A DNA stretch of 64,000 bases from Acidobacteriota bacterium (lineage in GTDB: Bacteria > Acidobacteriota > Terriglobia > Terriglobales > Acidobacteriaceae). The first letter of the stretch is position 1. Each line of letters opens with the position of its first letter. The notes below the pieces were generated by a model. It was given only the letters and a program-made list of their open reading frames with translations, was not told where the DNA came from and did no database searches. The position numbers were made by a program, and so were the translations under genes. The stretch lies in the NCBI GenBank assembly GCA_003225175.1, contig QIBA01000042.1, forward strand, positions 62,001 through 126,000, given 5' to 3'. Below, in pieces: positions 51,082 through 61,200 of this stretch.

Positions 51082-53427
51082 ATGAATCGAAGAGACTTTG
51101 TGAAAACCGGATCGGCGGCGCTCGCCGCTATTGCGCTTCAATCCGAAGCGCTCACTCCTCCAACCCCTGAGAGTCCGTATTCTGGACGAATCGTCTTCCC
51201 TCTCAATCGCAATTGGCGATTCAACGCACAGCGTTTACCGAACGACACTGCAATCGACTTCGATGATTCGAAATTCGATCAAATCACGATTCCGCACACC
51301 AACAAGAAATTGCCGTGGCATAGCTTCGACGAGAAATCGTACCAGTTCGTCTCGATCTATCGCCGCAAGTTCCGGCTGCCCCCCGAAGCTCGCGGACGGC
51401 ACGTCTTGGTGGACTTCGATGGAGCCATGACCGCCTCCACGGTATGGATTAACGGTCAGCGCCTCGGGGAATACAAAGGTGGATATACTCCTTTCTCCTT
51501 CGACTTGACGCAACACATCAATTGGGAAAGCGATAACTTGCTGGCTGTGGAGCTTGACTCTAGCGAGCGCCCCGACATTCCTCCCTTCGGCGGGCAAATC
51601 GATTACCTGACCTTTGGGGGAATCTACCGCGACGTGAAGTTGCGCCTGGTGCCATTCGTGTATCTGGAAAATATTTTCGTGAAGCCCGGCGATGTTCTTT
51701 CTGATCGGCCCACCGCTGCTGTTTCGTGTTTCGTGCGACGGATCGAGGCTCAACCGACCCCACTTGTCCTGCAGGCGGAACTACGTGATGGTGATCGCGT
51801 CATTGCTCGGGCCGTCCAAGCAATTCCTGCGGGTCCCGCCTCAGTAGAACCAGTAGCGCACGACATCAGGCTGAGCAACTTGGGTTCGATTCGCAAATGG
51901 GATTTGGAGAACCCCTATCTCTATACCGTGGTTGTTCGAATCCTGCAGAATCATCCGATCACTGATTCAGACCAGCGGCGTTTGTCAGTGATCGACGAAG
52001 ATCGGCGCCGCTTCGGCTTTCGCACTGCTCGTTTCACGGATCAAGGTTTCGAGCTTAATGGTCAGCAGGTGAAGCTGCGCGGTCTGGACCGCCACCAGAC
52101 ATTTCCGTTCGCCGGTCAGGCGATGGCCTCGCGAGGACAGCGGCGTGATGCGTACATCCTGAAACGGGAACTCAAGTGCAACATCGTGAGAACATCACAT
52201 TATCCCCAGTCTCCACACTTTCTTGACGCTTGCGATGAACTTGGCCTCTTGGTCTTTGAAGAAATCCCAGGATGGCAGCACGTTGGAGACGACAAATGGC
52301 AGGAAATCTCGATCGACAATGTTCGTCGCATGGTTCGACGCGACTGGAATCATCCCTCGATCATTCTCTGGGGAGTTCGCATCAACGAATCGCACGATTA
52401 TCACGAGTTTTATGTCAAGACGAACGCGGTAGCGCACGAACTCGATCCCACTCGGCAAACCGGGGGCGTCCGGTATTTCTACGATTCGGAATTTCTCGAG
52501 GACGTCTTCACTATGAACGACTTCGGATTCCCATTGCGTCTTCCGAATCATCCGAACTACTTGAACACGGAATTCTGCGGCCACACTTACCCGACCAAAA
52601 TGAACGACTCAGGCGAGCGACTCGCGGAGCATATTCGTCGCCATGCGAGAGTGCACAACACGATCGCAAGCAACCCGCAATACGCCGGCGGCTTGGGCTG
52701 GTGCGCCTTCGACTACGACACACACGAGGAGTTCGGGTCAGGCGATCGCATTTGCTATCACGGGGTCAGCGACATCTTTCGCCTGCCCAAGCCTGCAGCT
52801 TTCTTCTATCAATCGCAATGCGATCCTTCGGAGGAAATCGTATTGGAACCGGCCTTTCAATGGTCAGCCGCGGACGACTGGAGCCAGGTGATGGAGACTG
52901 CAATCGTCTGTTCCAACTGCGACCATCTCAAGTTCTACGTCGGCGACAAGCTGGTTTCAGAAGCGGATCCCGATCGCGCTACCTTCGGTAACCTTCCGCA
53001 TCCGCCGTTCACGGTGAATCTGCACAAGGGACCGAAGAAGGGACCTCTCAAGATCGAGGGATATATAGGAGGCAAGAAGATCGTTGAAAAGCTTTACGCA
53101 CACGAAGGTATCGATCGGCAACTTCTGCTATCGGCGGATGACAGCAAGCTCGTCGCCGATGGAGCTGACAGCACCCGTATCGCCATGCGCGTTGCTGACG
53201 AATATGGCAACTTGCGCCGCTACTCTACAGCCGCGATTTCGCTTAGCCTTGAAGGTCCAGCGGACCTCATCGGCGAGAATCCATTCAGCCTCTTTGGCGG
53301 ATGTGGCGCTGTATGGGTTCGGGCAGGGCAGGAGGTGGGGATGGTTGTGCTGAAAGCAAGGCATCCCGTTTTGGGAACGAAGGAAGTGCGTATCGCTTTG
53401 GAAGCTGCCGAACCCGAGCGCGTGTGA
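51082..53427 (+). CDS. Tat-exported glycoside hydrolase family 2 enzyme
   Basis: 781 residues from ATG 51082. The N-terminus MNRRDFVKTGSAALAAIAL is a twin-arginine signal; the ATG 63 bases upstream would bury it. The three GH2 N-terminal parts follow: jelly roll (YRRKFRLPPEARGRHVLVDFDGAMTASTVWING, about 90-200), immunoglobulin-like domain (about 210-310) and TIM barrel with RTSHYPQSPHFLDACDELGLLVFEEIPGW. The acid/base Glu is near 436 (RINESHD) and the nucleophile Glu near 497 (NTEFCGHTY). C-terminal beta domains reach residue 780. Beta-galactosidase or beta-glucuronidase activity is likely; which one cannot be told. Confidence 0.9.
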   Translation: MNRRDFVKTGSAALAAIALQSEALTPPTPESPYSGRIVFPLNRNWRFNAQRLPNDTAIDFDDSKFDQITIPHTNKKLPWHSFDEKSYQFVSIYRRKFRLPPEARGRHVLVDFDGAMTASTVWINGQRLGEYKGGYTPFSFDLTQHINWESDNLLAVELDSSERPDIPPFGGQIDYLTFGGIYRDVKLRLVPFVYLENIFVKPGDVLSDRPTAAVSCFVRRIEAQPTPLVLQAELRDGDRVIARAVQAIPAGPASVEPVAHDIRLSNLGSIRKWDLENPYLYTVVVRILQNHPITDSDQRRLSVIDEDRRRFGFRTARFTDQGFELNGQQVKLRGLDRHQTFPFAGQAMASRGQRRDAYILKRELKCNIVRTSHYPQSPHFLDACDELGLLVFEEIPGWQHVGDDKWQEISIDNVRRMVRRDWNHPSIILWGVRINESHDYHEFYVKTNAVAHELDPTRQTGGVRYFYDSEFLEDVFTMNDFGFPLRLPNHPNYLNTEFCGHTYPTKMNDSGERLAEHIRRHARVHNTIASNPQYAGGLGWCAFDYDTHEEFGSGDRICYHGVSDIFRLPKPAAFFYQSQCDPSEEIVLEPAFQWSAADDWSQVMETAIVCSNCDHLKFYVGDKLVSEADPDRATFGNLPHPPFTVNLHKGPKKGPLKIEGYIGGKKIVEKLYAHEGIDRQLLLSADDSKLVADGADSTRIAMRVADEYGNLRRYSTAAISLSLEGPADLIGENPFSLFGGCGAVWVRAGQEVGMVVLKARHPVLGTKEVRIALEAAEPERV

Positions 53428-53463
53428 GGACAAATTTTAGGCGTGCTGGTGTAGGGAGGGCAT

Positions 53464-53615
53464 CGGCTTCAGCCGTGCCATCGAGGAGTCGCTAAATTCC
53501 CCGCTTTAGCCGCTGAGGCTCTCGATTTCGAAGTCGGAACGCATACAAAAGACACCCCACGGCTAAAGCCGGACAGATGGCAATGCCTGACTGTGGCACG
53601 GCTAAAGCCGCTGCC
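53464..53615. repeat. GGCTAAAGCCG-type imperfect repeats
   Basis: Four variants of an inverted repeat GGCTNNAGCCGTG: 53464-53477, 53502-53512, 53558-53572 and 53596-53611, in both orientations, between the convergent GH2 and M28 genes. Two of them share the longer CACGGCTAAAGCCG. Probably a short interspersed palindrome family; may act as a terminator for both genes. Confidence 0.6.
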
Positions 53616-53635
53616 CTTCCCCCATTTCGATGGAG

Positions 53636-55939
53636 CTACTTCCCCTGATCCAACACCTCCAACTGTCTGGCCGCGTCCTCGATCAGATCGGCTTCGTTCT
53701 GCAGGACTTTGCCGACCGTTTGGGCTCCTTGCTCGGCCTGCGACCACTTCTTCTGTTCGATGGATTCACGCACAACGGGAATTGTTTTCACTCCATAACC
53801 GGTGTATGCGCCAGGGGCGTAGATCTGATTCTTGAACCACGGCCGCTCTGGAAGGCCGTTCTCATCAACAAACGCGCGCTCAGCCTCAATCAACTTCTCA
53901 TTGAGCTTCTGCACGGCACTATTCGAGTAGGCTGCACCGCCATGCTCCTGCGCCCTCGCCAGAGCCTTCTCGAAGTGATCGGCGCTCCGCTTCATCGCTG
54001 TGCTGCCGTTTTCAAGCGGAGCAAAGTTGATGAACGGCGGCACATCTTCCCGTTTTGGAGCAACCATCGGATGCTCGGGATCTGATGTCGCGTCGTATGC
54101 GCCCTCGTCCAATTCCTGATTGACTTCCTTCTGTTTGTCCTGCTCCGTCTTCAGGAGCGTTTCGACTTCCCTCACATAGCGCGCGATCGTGTCCGCCGAA
54201 TCGCCAAAACTGAGCGGAATCAAATCGGCGTCAGCCATTCGCATTACCGCTGTCCCCGCTAACTGAGCAAGGGCGGGGCCGTAGACAAACTTCGTATCGG
54301 CAAAGTGCGTGTACCAATAAAAGTCGTCATAGATCGAGTGATAGACCCCGCCTCCTCCACCTTCACCTCCAAATCCGAGGTTTAAGGCGGCGATTCCGGC
54401 ATGATCGAGGAAGGACCCATAATCGGACCCGCTGCCTAGTGCTCCGATGCGAATCTCGTTAGCCCGGCGCAATTCACTGCGCTCTTCCACTCCGCTGGAT
54501 CGGGCGATGCGCTCCAGACGAGCACGCTGCCACACGCTAAGGTTCGGCTTCTCCGGATCCTGGATGTCTCGACCAACATCGTTGATGAAGCGCTCCAATC
54601 GATGATCGCCGGAAGCTCGCCAGTAGCCACGACCATTGCTGTCGGAATTTACATACATCACAGCGCGCTGGCGCAGCTCCTGCAGATGAGTCTCTACCCA
54701 TTCCGTCGAGCCGAGCAGGCCGGGCTCTTCGCCGTCCCACACGCAATAAATGATCGTGCGCTTCGGTTTCCATCCCTGCTTGAGCAGCTCTCCCAATGCG
54801 CGACCCTCTTCCAGGACTGCTGACGTTCCCGAAATGGGATCATCCGCGCCGTTCACCCAGGCATCATGATGATTGCCGCGGATCACCCATTCATCCGGAT
54901 ATGTCGATCCCGGAATTCGCGCAATGACGTCGTACAGAGGCCTCATGTCCCAATTCGACTTCACGATGAGGTGCACCTGCGCCGGTCCTGGTCCCAGGTG
55001 ATACGTAATCGGCAATCCGCCGACCCACTTCTCCGGCACAACCTCGCCTCCGATGGCGGCCAGCAAGGGCTGCGCGTCCTCATATGAGATCGGAAGTACC
55101 GGAATCTTCTGAATGACTTTGCTCTCGCTGATCGCGAGCCGCTTGGCGTCCTTGGTGGCGCCCACACCCGGAGTGAGCGGGTCGCCTGGATAATCGGTAT
55201 CTTCCAGACTGCCGCGCTGTACGCCCTCTTTGGGACGGAATGCGCCCTGGGGAAATACGTTTCCCCGAACGTAACCGTCATCTGCCGGATCAGAGTAGAT
55301 GATGCAGCCTTTGGCGCCATGTTCGTACGCAACCTTGGGCTTGATGCCGCGCCATCCATCGCCGTAGCGCGCGATCACGATTGCGCCCTTCACGGAGACG
55401 CCCTTGCGTTCGAGTTGCTCGTAATCGTCGCGCATTCCGTAACTGACATAGACCAGAGGACCGGTCACGTCACCATCAGCCGAGTAAGCGTTATATGTCG
55501 GAAGTTGTTGCTGCGTCTGGGCAGAAGTCGGATCGCCGGAGACCGGCGGCTCCTGCAGCTTGGCGCGATACTTCGTCGGCGCGATCAGTTCAAGCAGTCG
55601 CTCTTTCGGTGTCGGAAATAGGACGTCGAAGGTCTCAATCTGCGCGTCGAAGCCCCACGATTTGAATTTCGCCAGCATCCACTCGGCGTTATCTTTGTCA
55701 TAAGCCGAGCCCACGTGATGCGGATAAGCGCTCAGCCGGCGCATATTCTCGCGCAGCTGATCAGGAGCAGGGATCTCGCGGAACTTCTGCTCCCAGTCTC
55801 GTTCCACGCGCGAAGATTCAGTTGAGTAGCCGATCAGAGTTTTCGGCGCGTTGCTCGTCGGTCTCGTTTCCTGCGCCGTGCTGTATGGAACGAAAGTGAA
55901 GATAAGAATCCAGGAAAGCAACGATCTGAATGATGACAA
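53636..55939 (-). CDS. Secreted M28 metallopeptidase (glutamate carboxypeptidase II-like)
   Basis: 767 residues with a signal peptide (LLSWILIFTFVPYSTAQ). A protease-associated domain lies at about 150-310 (SVKGAIVIARYGDGWRGIKPKVAYEHGAKGCIIYSDPADDG). The M28 catalytic part has zinc-site motifs GNHHDAWVNGADDPISG (about 356), DGEEPGLLGSTEW (about 401) and YHSIYDDFYW (about 531). A helical dimerisation-like domain ends the protein, as in PSMA/transferrin-receptor relatives. It trims acidic or other peptides outside the cytoplasm. Full-length for the family. Confidence 0.92.
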   Translation of the reverse strand: MSSFRSLLSWILIFTFVPYSTAQETRPTSNAPKTLIGYSTESSRVERDWEQKFREIPAPDQLRENMRRLSAYPHHVGSAYDKDNAEWMLAKFKSWGFDAQIETFDVLFPTPKERLLELIAPTKYRAKLQEPPVSGDPTSAQTQQQLPTYNAYSADGDVTGPLVYVSYGMRDDYEQLERKGVSVKGAIVIARYGDGWRGIKPKVAYEHGAKGCIIYSDPADDGYVRGNVFPQGAFRPKEGVQRGSLEDTDYPGDPLTPGVGATKDAKRLAISESKVIQKIPVLPISYEDAQPLLAAIGGEVVPEKWVGGLPITYHLGPGPAQVHLIVKSNWDMRPLYDVIARIPGSTYPDEWVIRGNHHDAWVNGADDPISGTSAVLEEGRALGELLKQGWKPKRTIIYCVWDGEEPGLLGSTEWVETHLQELRQRAVMYVNSDSNGRGYWRASGDHRLERFINDVGRDIQDPEKPNLSVWQRARLERIARSSGVEERSELRRANEIRIGALGSGSDYGSFLDHAGIAALNLGFGGEGGGGGVYHSIYDDFYWYTHFADTKFVYGPALAQLAGTAVMRMADADLIPLSFGDSADTIARYVREVETLLKTEQDKQKEVNQELDEGAYDATSDPEHPMVAPKREDVPPFINFAPLENGSTAMKRSADHFEKALARAQEHGGAAYSNSAVQKLNEKLIEAERAFVDENGLPERPWFKNQIYAPGAYTGYGVKTIPVVRESIEQKKWSQAEQGAQTVGKVLQNEADLIEDAARQLEVLDQGK

Positions 55940-55987
55940 TGCTCCCTCCTTGTGTCTTGACTTCTTTTTGATTCATGTTGTCCTCGG

Positions 55988-56011
55988 AGAGACGCAGCAT
56001 GCTGCGTCTCT
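55988..56011. repeat. REP-like palindrome, copy 2
   Basis: Perfect 24-bp palindrome (left arm AGAGACGCAGCA) between the M28 and YdjC-like genes. It overlaps the last bases of the YdjC remnant's original stop codon (TAG at 56012-56010, minus strand). Confidence 0.8.
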
Positions 56012-56863
56012 ATCGTGGGATGGCTACTCGCCAAGCCTTCGCCAAATCCTTCCACCCCACCAGCACAAAACCCTGATCCTTCAAGAACTGACGAAACTCC
56101 GCACTCTTGATCATATCGAGATCACCGGCCCGAGCGGCTGGAGCATGTTCTCGTAGGTCTTCAGCCATTGCTCTGCTGGGACTCCCGGAGTGATCTGCAA
56201 AACTTCGTCGACCAGGCTCTCTGATGGCGCCAGCGCAAGCTGCTCTGCATTCTTGGCGCGCTTCAGCGGAATTGGGAGGCGATAATCCTGCGCGACCTCG
56301 CGATACATCTGAATCAACTCAGGAGTCCCGAGGAGCGCGCCCATGTGGGTATCGAGATGTGTGAGAGGAATGCCCAGACTGCGCGCCCGATCAATTTGCG
56401 CACGCAGCTCGCCTTCAACTTCCGCAGGTTTCGCTTGGCGCGCGACCTGGGTCTCAAGCAGCGGAAGATATCCCTGTCCATCGAGCAGGCTGGGGACTTT
56501 GTCTCTTGAGCTTACAGGTCCCCAGCGAAAATCCGTCCACTCGCTGTTGAGCGCCTGATGAATTCCCAAATCGGCCTGCGGATGCGACTGCGCCCAGCGG
56601 GCGACCTCCGGCAGCCACGGACACGGCACAAGGATGCTCGCCGATGTTACCCAACCATTCTCCAGCGCTTCAGAGATCGCGCGATTCACCGAATGCGCCA
56701 TTCCGAAATCGTCGGCATGAATGATGAGAAGTCGAGCCGTAGCCGGATACCCGAGCTTTTCCTGGACAGTGGGCCCGGTTTTTGTGGAAGCCGCTTGTGG
56801 TGACTGCTGCGCGGCGAATGGCAGACCCAACAGCAATCCCAGGAGGAATGTTAGCCGCATCAT
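56010..56863 (-). pseudogene. YdjC/ChbG-like carbohydrate deacetylase with C-terminal deletion and frameshift
   Basis: From ATG 56863 the protein has a signal peptide (MMRLTFLLGLLLGLPFAAQ) and the YdjC core: LLIIHADDFGMAHSVNRAISEALENGWVTSASILV with the metal-binding DD, LGIHQALNSEW, and LTHLDTHMGALLG with the His ligands. The frame ends early at TGA 56113-56111 (...LQPLGPVISI). A second frame then continues DLDMIKSAEFRQFLKDQGFVLVGWKDLAKAW to TAG 56012-56010, which is the normal end of the family. About 30 residues that normally carry a conserved H-x-x-x-D-E-L-like segment are missing between them. The intact-looking 250-residue front part could still be made, but activity is doubtful. Confidence 0.75.
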
Positions 56864-56935
56864 TTTGAAAGCGAACAGTCTAAACCCTCTCGCCGGAGTT
56901 GCATACTCGCGCTCCAAGGTCATACATTTATTCGC

Positions 56936-57070
56936 ATGACCGATTACCAGCCTCACAATCAAACTCCGGGAAATCCGTTTGAGTTTGGAATCACGCTGCT
57001 GCTTTGCATTGCCGTATCCGCAACTGTGGCAGTCCTGATTGCAGGCGTTGCCTTCCTGGTTTACCGATAA
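56936..57070 (+). CDS. 44-residue single-pass membrane protein
   Basis: ATG 56936 to TAA 57068-57070, ending eight bases before the PuuD-like gene. The N-terminal 18 residues are hydrophilic (MTDYQPHNQTPGNPFEFG), followed by one membrane helix (ITLLLCIAVSATVAVLIAGVAFLVYR). The clean hydrophobic helix and tight spacing to the next gene support coding. It overlaps in antisense the discarded upstream extension of the YdjC-like frame. Function unknown; could be a small subunit of the neighbouring membrane protein. Confidence 0.5.
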   Translation: MTDYQPHNQTPGNPFEFGITLLLCIAVSATVAVLIAGVAFLVYR

Positions 57071-57078
57071 CACACAAG

Positions 57079-57804
57079 ATGGCTCCAACCGCTCCGCTAA
57101 TTCACTGGCCGCAAGGCAGCACAGTCAATGTCGAGATGTTCTGGCGCTGGCTGCACATCGTAAGCGCCATCCTCTGGATCGGCTTCCTTTACTTCTTCAA
57201 TCTCGTCAGCACAAAGTTCTCCGCTGCGCTTGATCCGGCGACTCGTACGCGCGTGCTTCCACAGCTCATGTGGCGCGCACTCAATTGGTTTCGCTGGGCC
57301 TCGCTTGTGGCTGTGCTAAGCGGCTTTGCCTATTTCGGCCAGATTGCAGGAGCCGAAGCTAAGAACGGACATGGGAATGCCGGAGCATTCTTCGGCAGTT
57401 GGATCCTGATCTGGATTTTTGTCTGGATCATCTTTTATGCGTTGCTGCGCGTCGGGAACTCAGCCCTGCTCTACAGCGGATCAACGGCGGTCATTATCGC
57501 AGCCAGCTGGTTCTTCCTGCATTTGAATTCGCACGGCTGGGAAAGTAATCGATCGCTCTCAATCGGAGTCGGCGGCGGAATGGGATTGTTCCTGCTGCTC
57601 AACGTTTGGGGAATAGTGTGGCGAGCGAACAAGAAGATCCTGCGGTGGATGGAAGCCGCCAGCAAGGATGGCTCGCCGATGCCACCCGAAGCAGCCACAC
57701 TCGCTCGACAAGCCGCGCTGACATCGCGTTTCAGCTTTTACCTGACGTTCGTCATCATCTTCTTCATGGCCGCCGCCAGCCACTTCCCGCTCTTCGGCGT
57801 GTAG
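57079..57804 (+). CDS. PuuD-like (urate hydroxylase type) integral membrane protein
   Basis: 241 residues from ATG 57079. It has about six membrane helices with the start MFWRWLHIVSAILWIGFLYFFNLV, RALNWFRWASLVAVLSGFAYF, SWILIWIFVWIIFYALL, VIIAASWFFLHL and FLLLNVWGIVWRANKKIL, and repeated conserved His/Trp. This matches the membrane domain of PuuD (DUF989), which in full-length proteins is followed by a cytochrome c; that part is absent here. No purine-degradation genes are near. A heme-binding or oxidase role is only inferred. Confidence 0.8.
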   Translation: MAPTAPLIHWPQGSTVNVEMFWRWLHIVSAILWIGFLYFFNLVSTKFSAALDPATRTRVLPQLMWRALNWFRWASLVAVLSGFAYFGQIAGAEAKNGHGNAGAFFGSWILIWIFVWIIFYALLRVGNSALLYSGSTAVIIAASWFFLHLNSHGWESNRSLSIGVGGGMGLFLLLNVWGIVWRANKKILRWMEAASKDGSPMPPEAATLARQAALTSRFSFYLTFVIIFFMAAASHFPLFGV

Positions 57805-58209
57805 TTGCAATTCGTTGAGCACGCTGGTGCATCTCCTCCACTCGTATATGAATAGCCGACAGTTTGTCCCTCGGCATTCATACCTAACATTCCTAACACT
57901 GCGGGGGGCCGCAAAGTAGTTCAGTCACCACCAGATCGATTGGGACGAAACGCCTGTCCGATCTTGGCTAAAGCATTCCTCCCCGCTCTGAAATATTCCA
58001 TATTTTGAATACTGCATTCCGAGAGGCATATTTCACAGGCTGTCCCACGCCAAAGCATTCCGTCCCCTGTGGAAATCCGGGATAAGTTGTTGTGTTTTCA
58101 ATGCCGGATTGGGACTAATCGCGAAACAGAAAGGCAAGGCTTCTGCAAAAGGATTAAAGCGGTGGTTCTAGAAAAAAGTTCGACTTGAGACGTACGCCAG
58201 GAGGAACGG
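57805..58209. other. Upstream region of TonB receptor C
   Basis: About 400 bases without a gene. GATTGGGAC occurs twice (57938-57946 and 58107-58115). AGGAGGAACGG directly precedes the receptor start. No convincing promoter pair. Confidence 0.4.
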
Positions 58210-61200
58210 ATGCGTTATCGCTTGGGGCTGCATGTGGCTTTGATGTTAACCCTTCTATTAGCACTGACGGCATTGGCCCCCGTCAGCCTCGGTCAAGGAA
58301 TTGTGACCGGTTCTCTTTCGGGAATTGTCGTCGATCCCCAAAGAGCGGTCGTGCCTAGTGCCAGGATCACGGTACAGCAGGAAGGAACGAATGTCGTAAG
58401 GACAACTCAGTCCAACTCGGCGGGATTGTTTGTTGTCTCCAATCTGCCCATCGGGACATACCGGGTGATGATCGAGGGTACCGGGTTCACCAAGCTTGAG
58501 CTTGGACCGGTCCAGGTGGCCGCGGGAAAAGACACCGCACTCGGAGAACGAGAACTTAGGGTGGGAGCGACCGAGACTACGGTGAACGTAGAAAGCACTG
58601 CCACTCCAATCATTGAACCTAGTACATCTCGAATTACCACCACGTTCGAATCGCGCAAGATCACAGACCTTCCCATTGGAAACGCGGTCGATTACACCGT
58701 GTTGTTTGCGCCCGGCGCCGTCTCGCAAGGCAATGCGAGCTTCGGCAACAACAACGGCTCCATTGCTGCAGTGAACGGTCAAAGAGGACGCTCGATCAAC
58801 TACCAGATCGACGGTCAGGCGAATAACGATAATTCGGTTACGGGGCCGGCACTTGGCATAAGCAACACCGACGCAATCGCCGAATATCAAGTGATCACCA
58901 ACTTCTCTGCGGAATACGGCCGCAACAGCGGCGCCGTGGTAAACGTGATCACCAAGAGTGGAACCAACAGTTATCACGGAACAGTATTCGAGCAGTATCG
59001 CAATTCCATTTTCGATTCACTCGCACATGAAGAGAAGGCGCCTCAGCCCTTCGGCACAGGGATAGTCAACCCGCCGAAGTTCATCGAGAATCACTTCGGT
59101 GCCACTGTAGGTGGGCCGGTGTTGAGGGACAAACTATGGTTCTTTGGCGCAGGCTTGGGAGACAGGATCCGTACGGCCGGCTCTACCGTAACCAGCCAGG
59201 GTGCGATCACGCCAACTCCGACCGGCATGGCGCAGCTTGCAGCTGCATTTCCAAACAGTCCGGGCGTGGCCTTGCTACAGAAAATCGGTCCGGTGGCAAG
59301 CAAGCTGGGAAACCCTGTATTCACGCCGACTCGGACGCTTATCGTGAATAACGGAACAGTGGCGGTGCCGATCGAATTTGGCACCGTGGCCCGCGCTGTC
59401 TCAACTCCTCAAAACATCCAGCAATATCTGGGACGCTTCGACTGGCAGCTCTCCGGCAAGGATCAGGTGTCGGGCCGCTACGTGATCAATGACGCCCAAA
59501 GGCCGCTCGGCTCCGCTGCCAACACGGCGTCAGGCTACCGCGTCGATCAGCCCAGCCGTTCGCACCAGGCTTCGCTCGATTGGACTCGCCAGTTCACAAA
59601 CTCATTGGTGAACCAGGCGCGCTTGAGTTATACCCGCCAGCACGTCGGCTTCGAAGGTGGAAATAGTGGATGCGTGGAAAACAACATCACGGATTGTCCT
59701 ACGACAGCCGGCTTCTCCAGCGCGAGTGGGTTGAACCTTCTTGTCCTCGGTTTGGCCAACAACATTCCGCAGGATCGCAACGTCAACAACACACAGTGGC
59801 AGGACAACGTTTCCTGGCTTGTCGGAAAGCACAATCTAAAGCTCGGCGGCGAGTACGACCAGCAGCGCTCGCCTAGCACGTTTCTTCCCGATGTGAACGG
59901 ACGATACACCTTTACAGACACGACGGTCGCAGGCGCTACAACGTTCACGGCTTTCGACAACTTCATCCGCAACGCTCCTGCGGCATACAACTTCGCGGAC
60001 GGGCCCGCAAAGTTTAACTTTAAGGAGAAAGACACCGCGGGTTATGTACAAGACGATTGGCACTTTCGCGAGAATCTGACCCTGAATCTGGGAATGCGTT
60101 GGGAGTGGACGCAGCAAGCGTTTAACCTGCTGCACGATCTGACCGTTGCGCAACAGACCGGACCGAATCCGTTTTGGAACACCAGCCTGCCGCTCAGCCT
60201 TACAACCGTTCCAAAGCTCCCTCAGGACCTGAACAATTTCGCTCCGCGAGTGGGTTTTGCCTACACTCCTCATGGTTTTACGAAGCTGTTTGGAGAGGAC
60301 AAGACAGTCATTCGAGGTGGATACGGTATCGCATATGACGAGGCGTACTACAACATCTTCCTGAACGTCGCAACCTCCGCGCCTGTCGTAAATGCCGGCC
60401 AGCTGAGCACCGGCGCGGGACAAGTCGTTCCGGGCCTGCCTTCGTCTGGCTTCACCGGCAAAGACGTCCGGGCTGCCACGCTCAGCTTCATCCCGAGGGG
60501 CGTTGATCCAGGGTTGCGCACGTGGACAAACGTCGCGCCGAACTTTCGCAATCCCTACGTTCAGCAATGGACCCTGGGGATGCAACGAGAAGTATCGAAC
60601 AACGTCGGCTTCGAAGTTCGTTATGTTGGCAATACCGGGGTAGGTCTCTATCGTTCGATTAACGGCAATCCCGCTTTGAAACCGCTGATCAACGCAGGGT
60701 TCGCCAGCATCATTCCTTCGGGGCTGACTCCCTGTGGTACTACTGGAGCTCCTGGATTCGCGCAGGGTTACGTGGATTGCACGAAAACAAACGTCTTTAC
60801 GCGTGCGAATGCCTCGCGCTCCTATTATGATGGCCTCCAGACGAGTCTCAATGTCAAAAACTGGCACGGGCTTACGAGTCTGGTCTCCTATACCTGGAGC
60901 CACACGATCGATACCGTGAGCGAGGTTTTCAACGCGAACGGCGCCGCGGGCGCGGGACTGGTGGCAATTGCTCCGAACGTGTTTGATCCAAGCTCGTCTG
61001 AGCGCACCCGAAGCTCACTCGACTTTCCCAACAACTTCGCAATTCAATTCATCTACGACCTGCCGTTCCGCAGAGATCAGAGCGGAGTTGTAGGCCATTT
61101 GCTCGGTGGATGGCAATTGAATTCGAACTATCGCTACAATACTGGAGAGCCCGCCACCCTCTACCAGTCGCATCAGGCAACCACCTTGTGCGATCCCACG

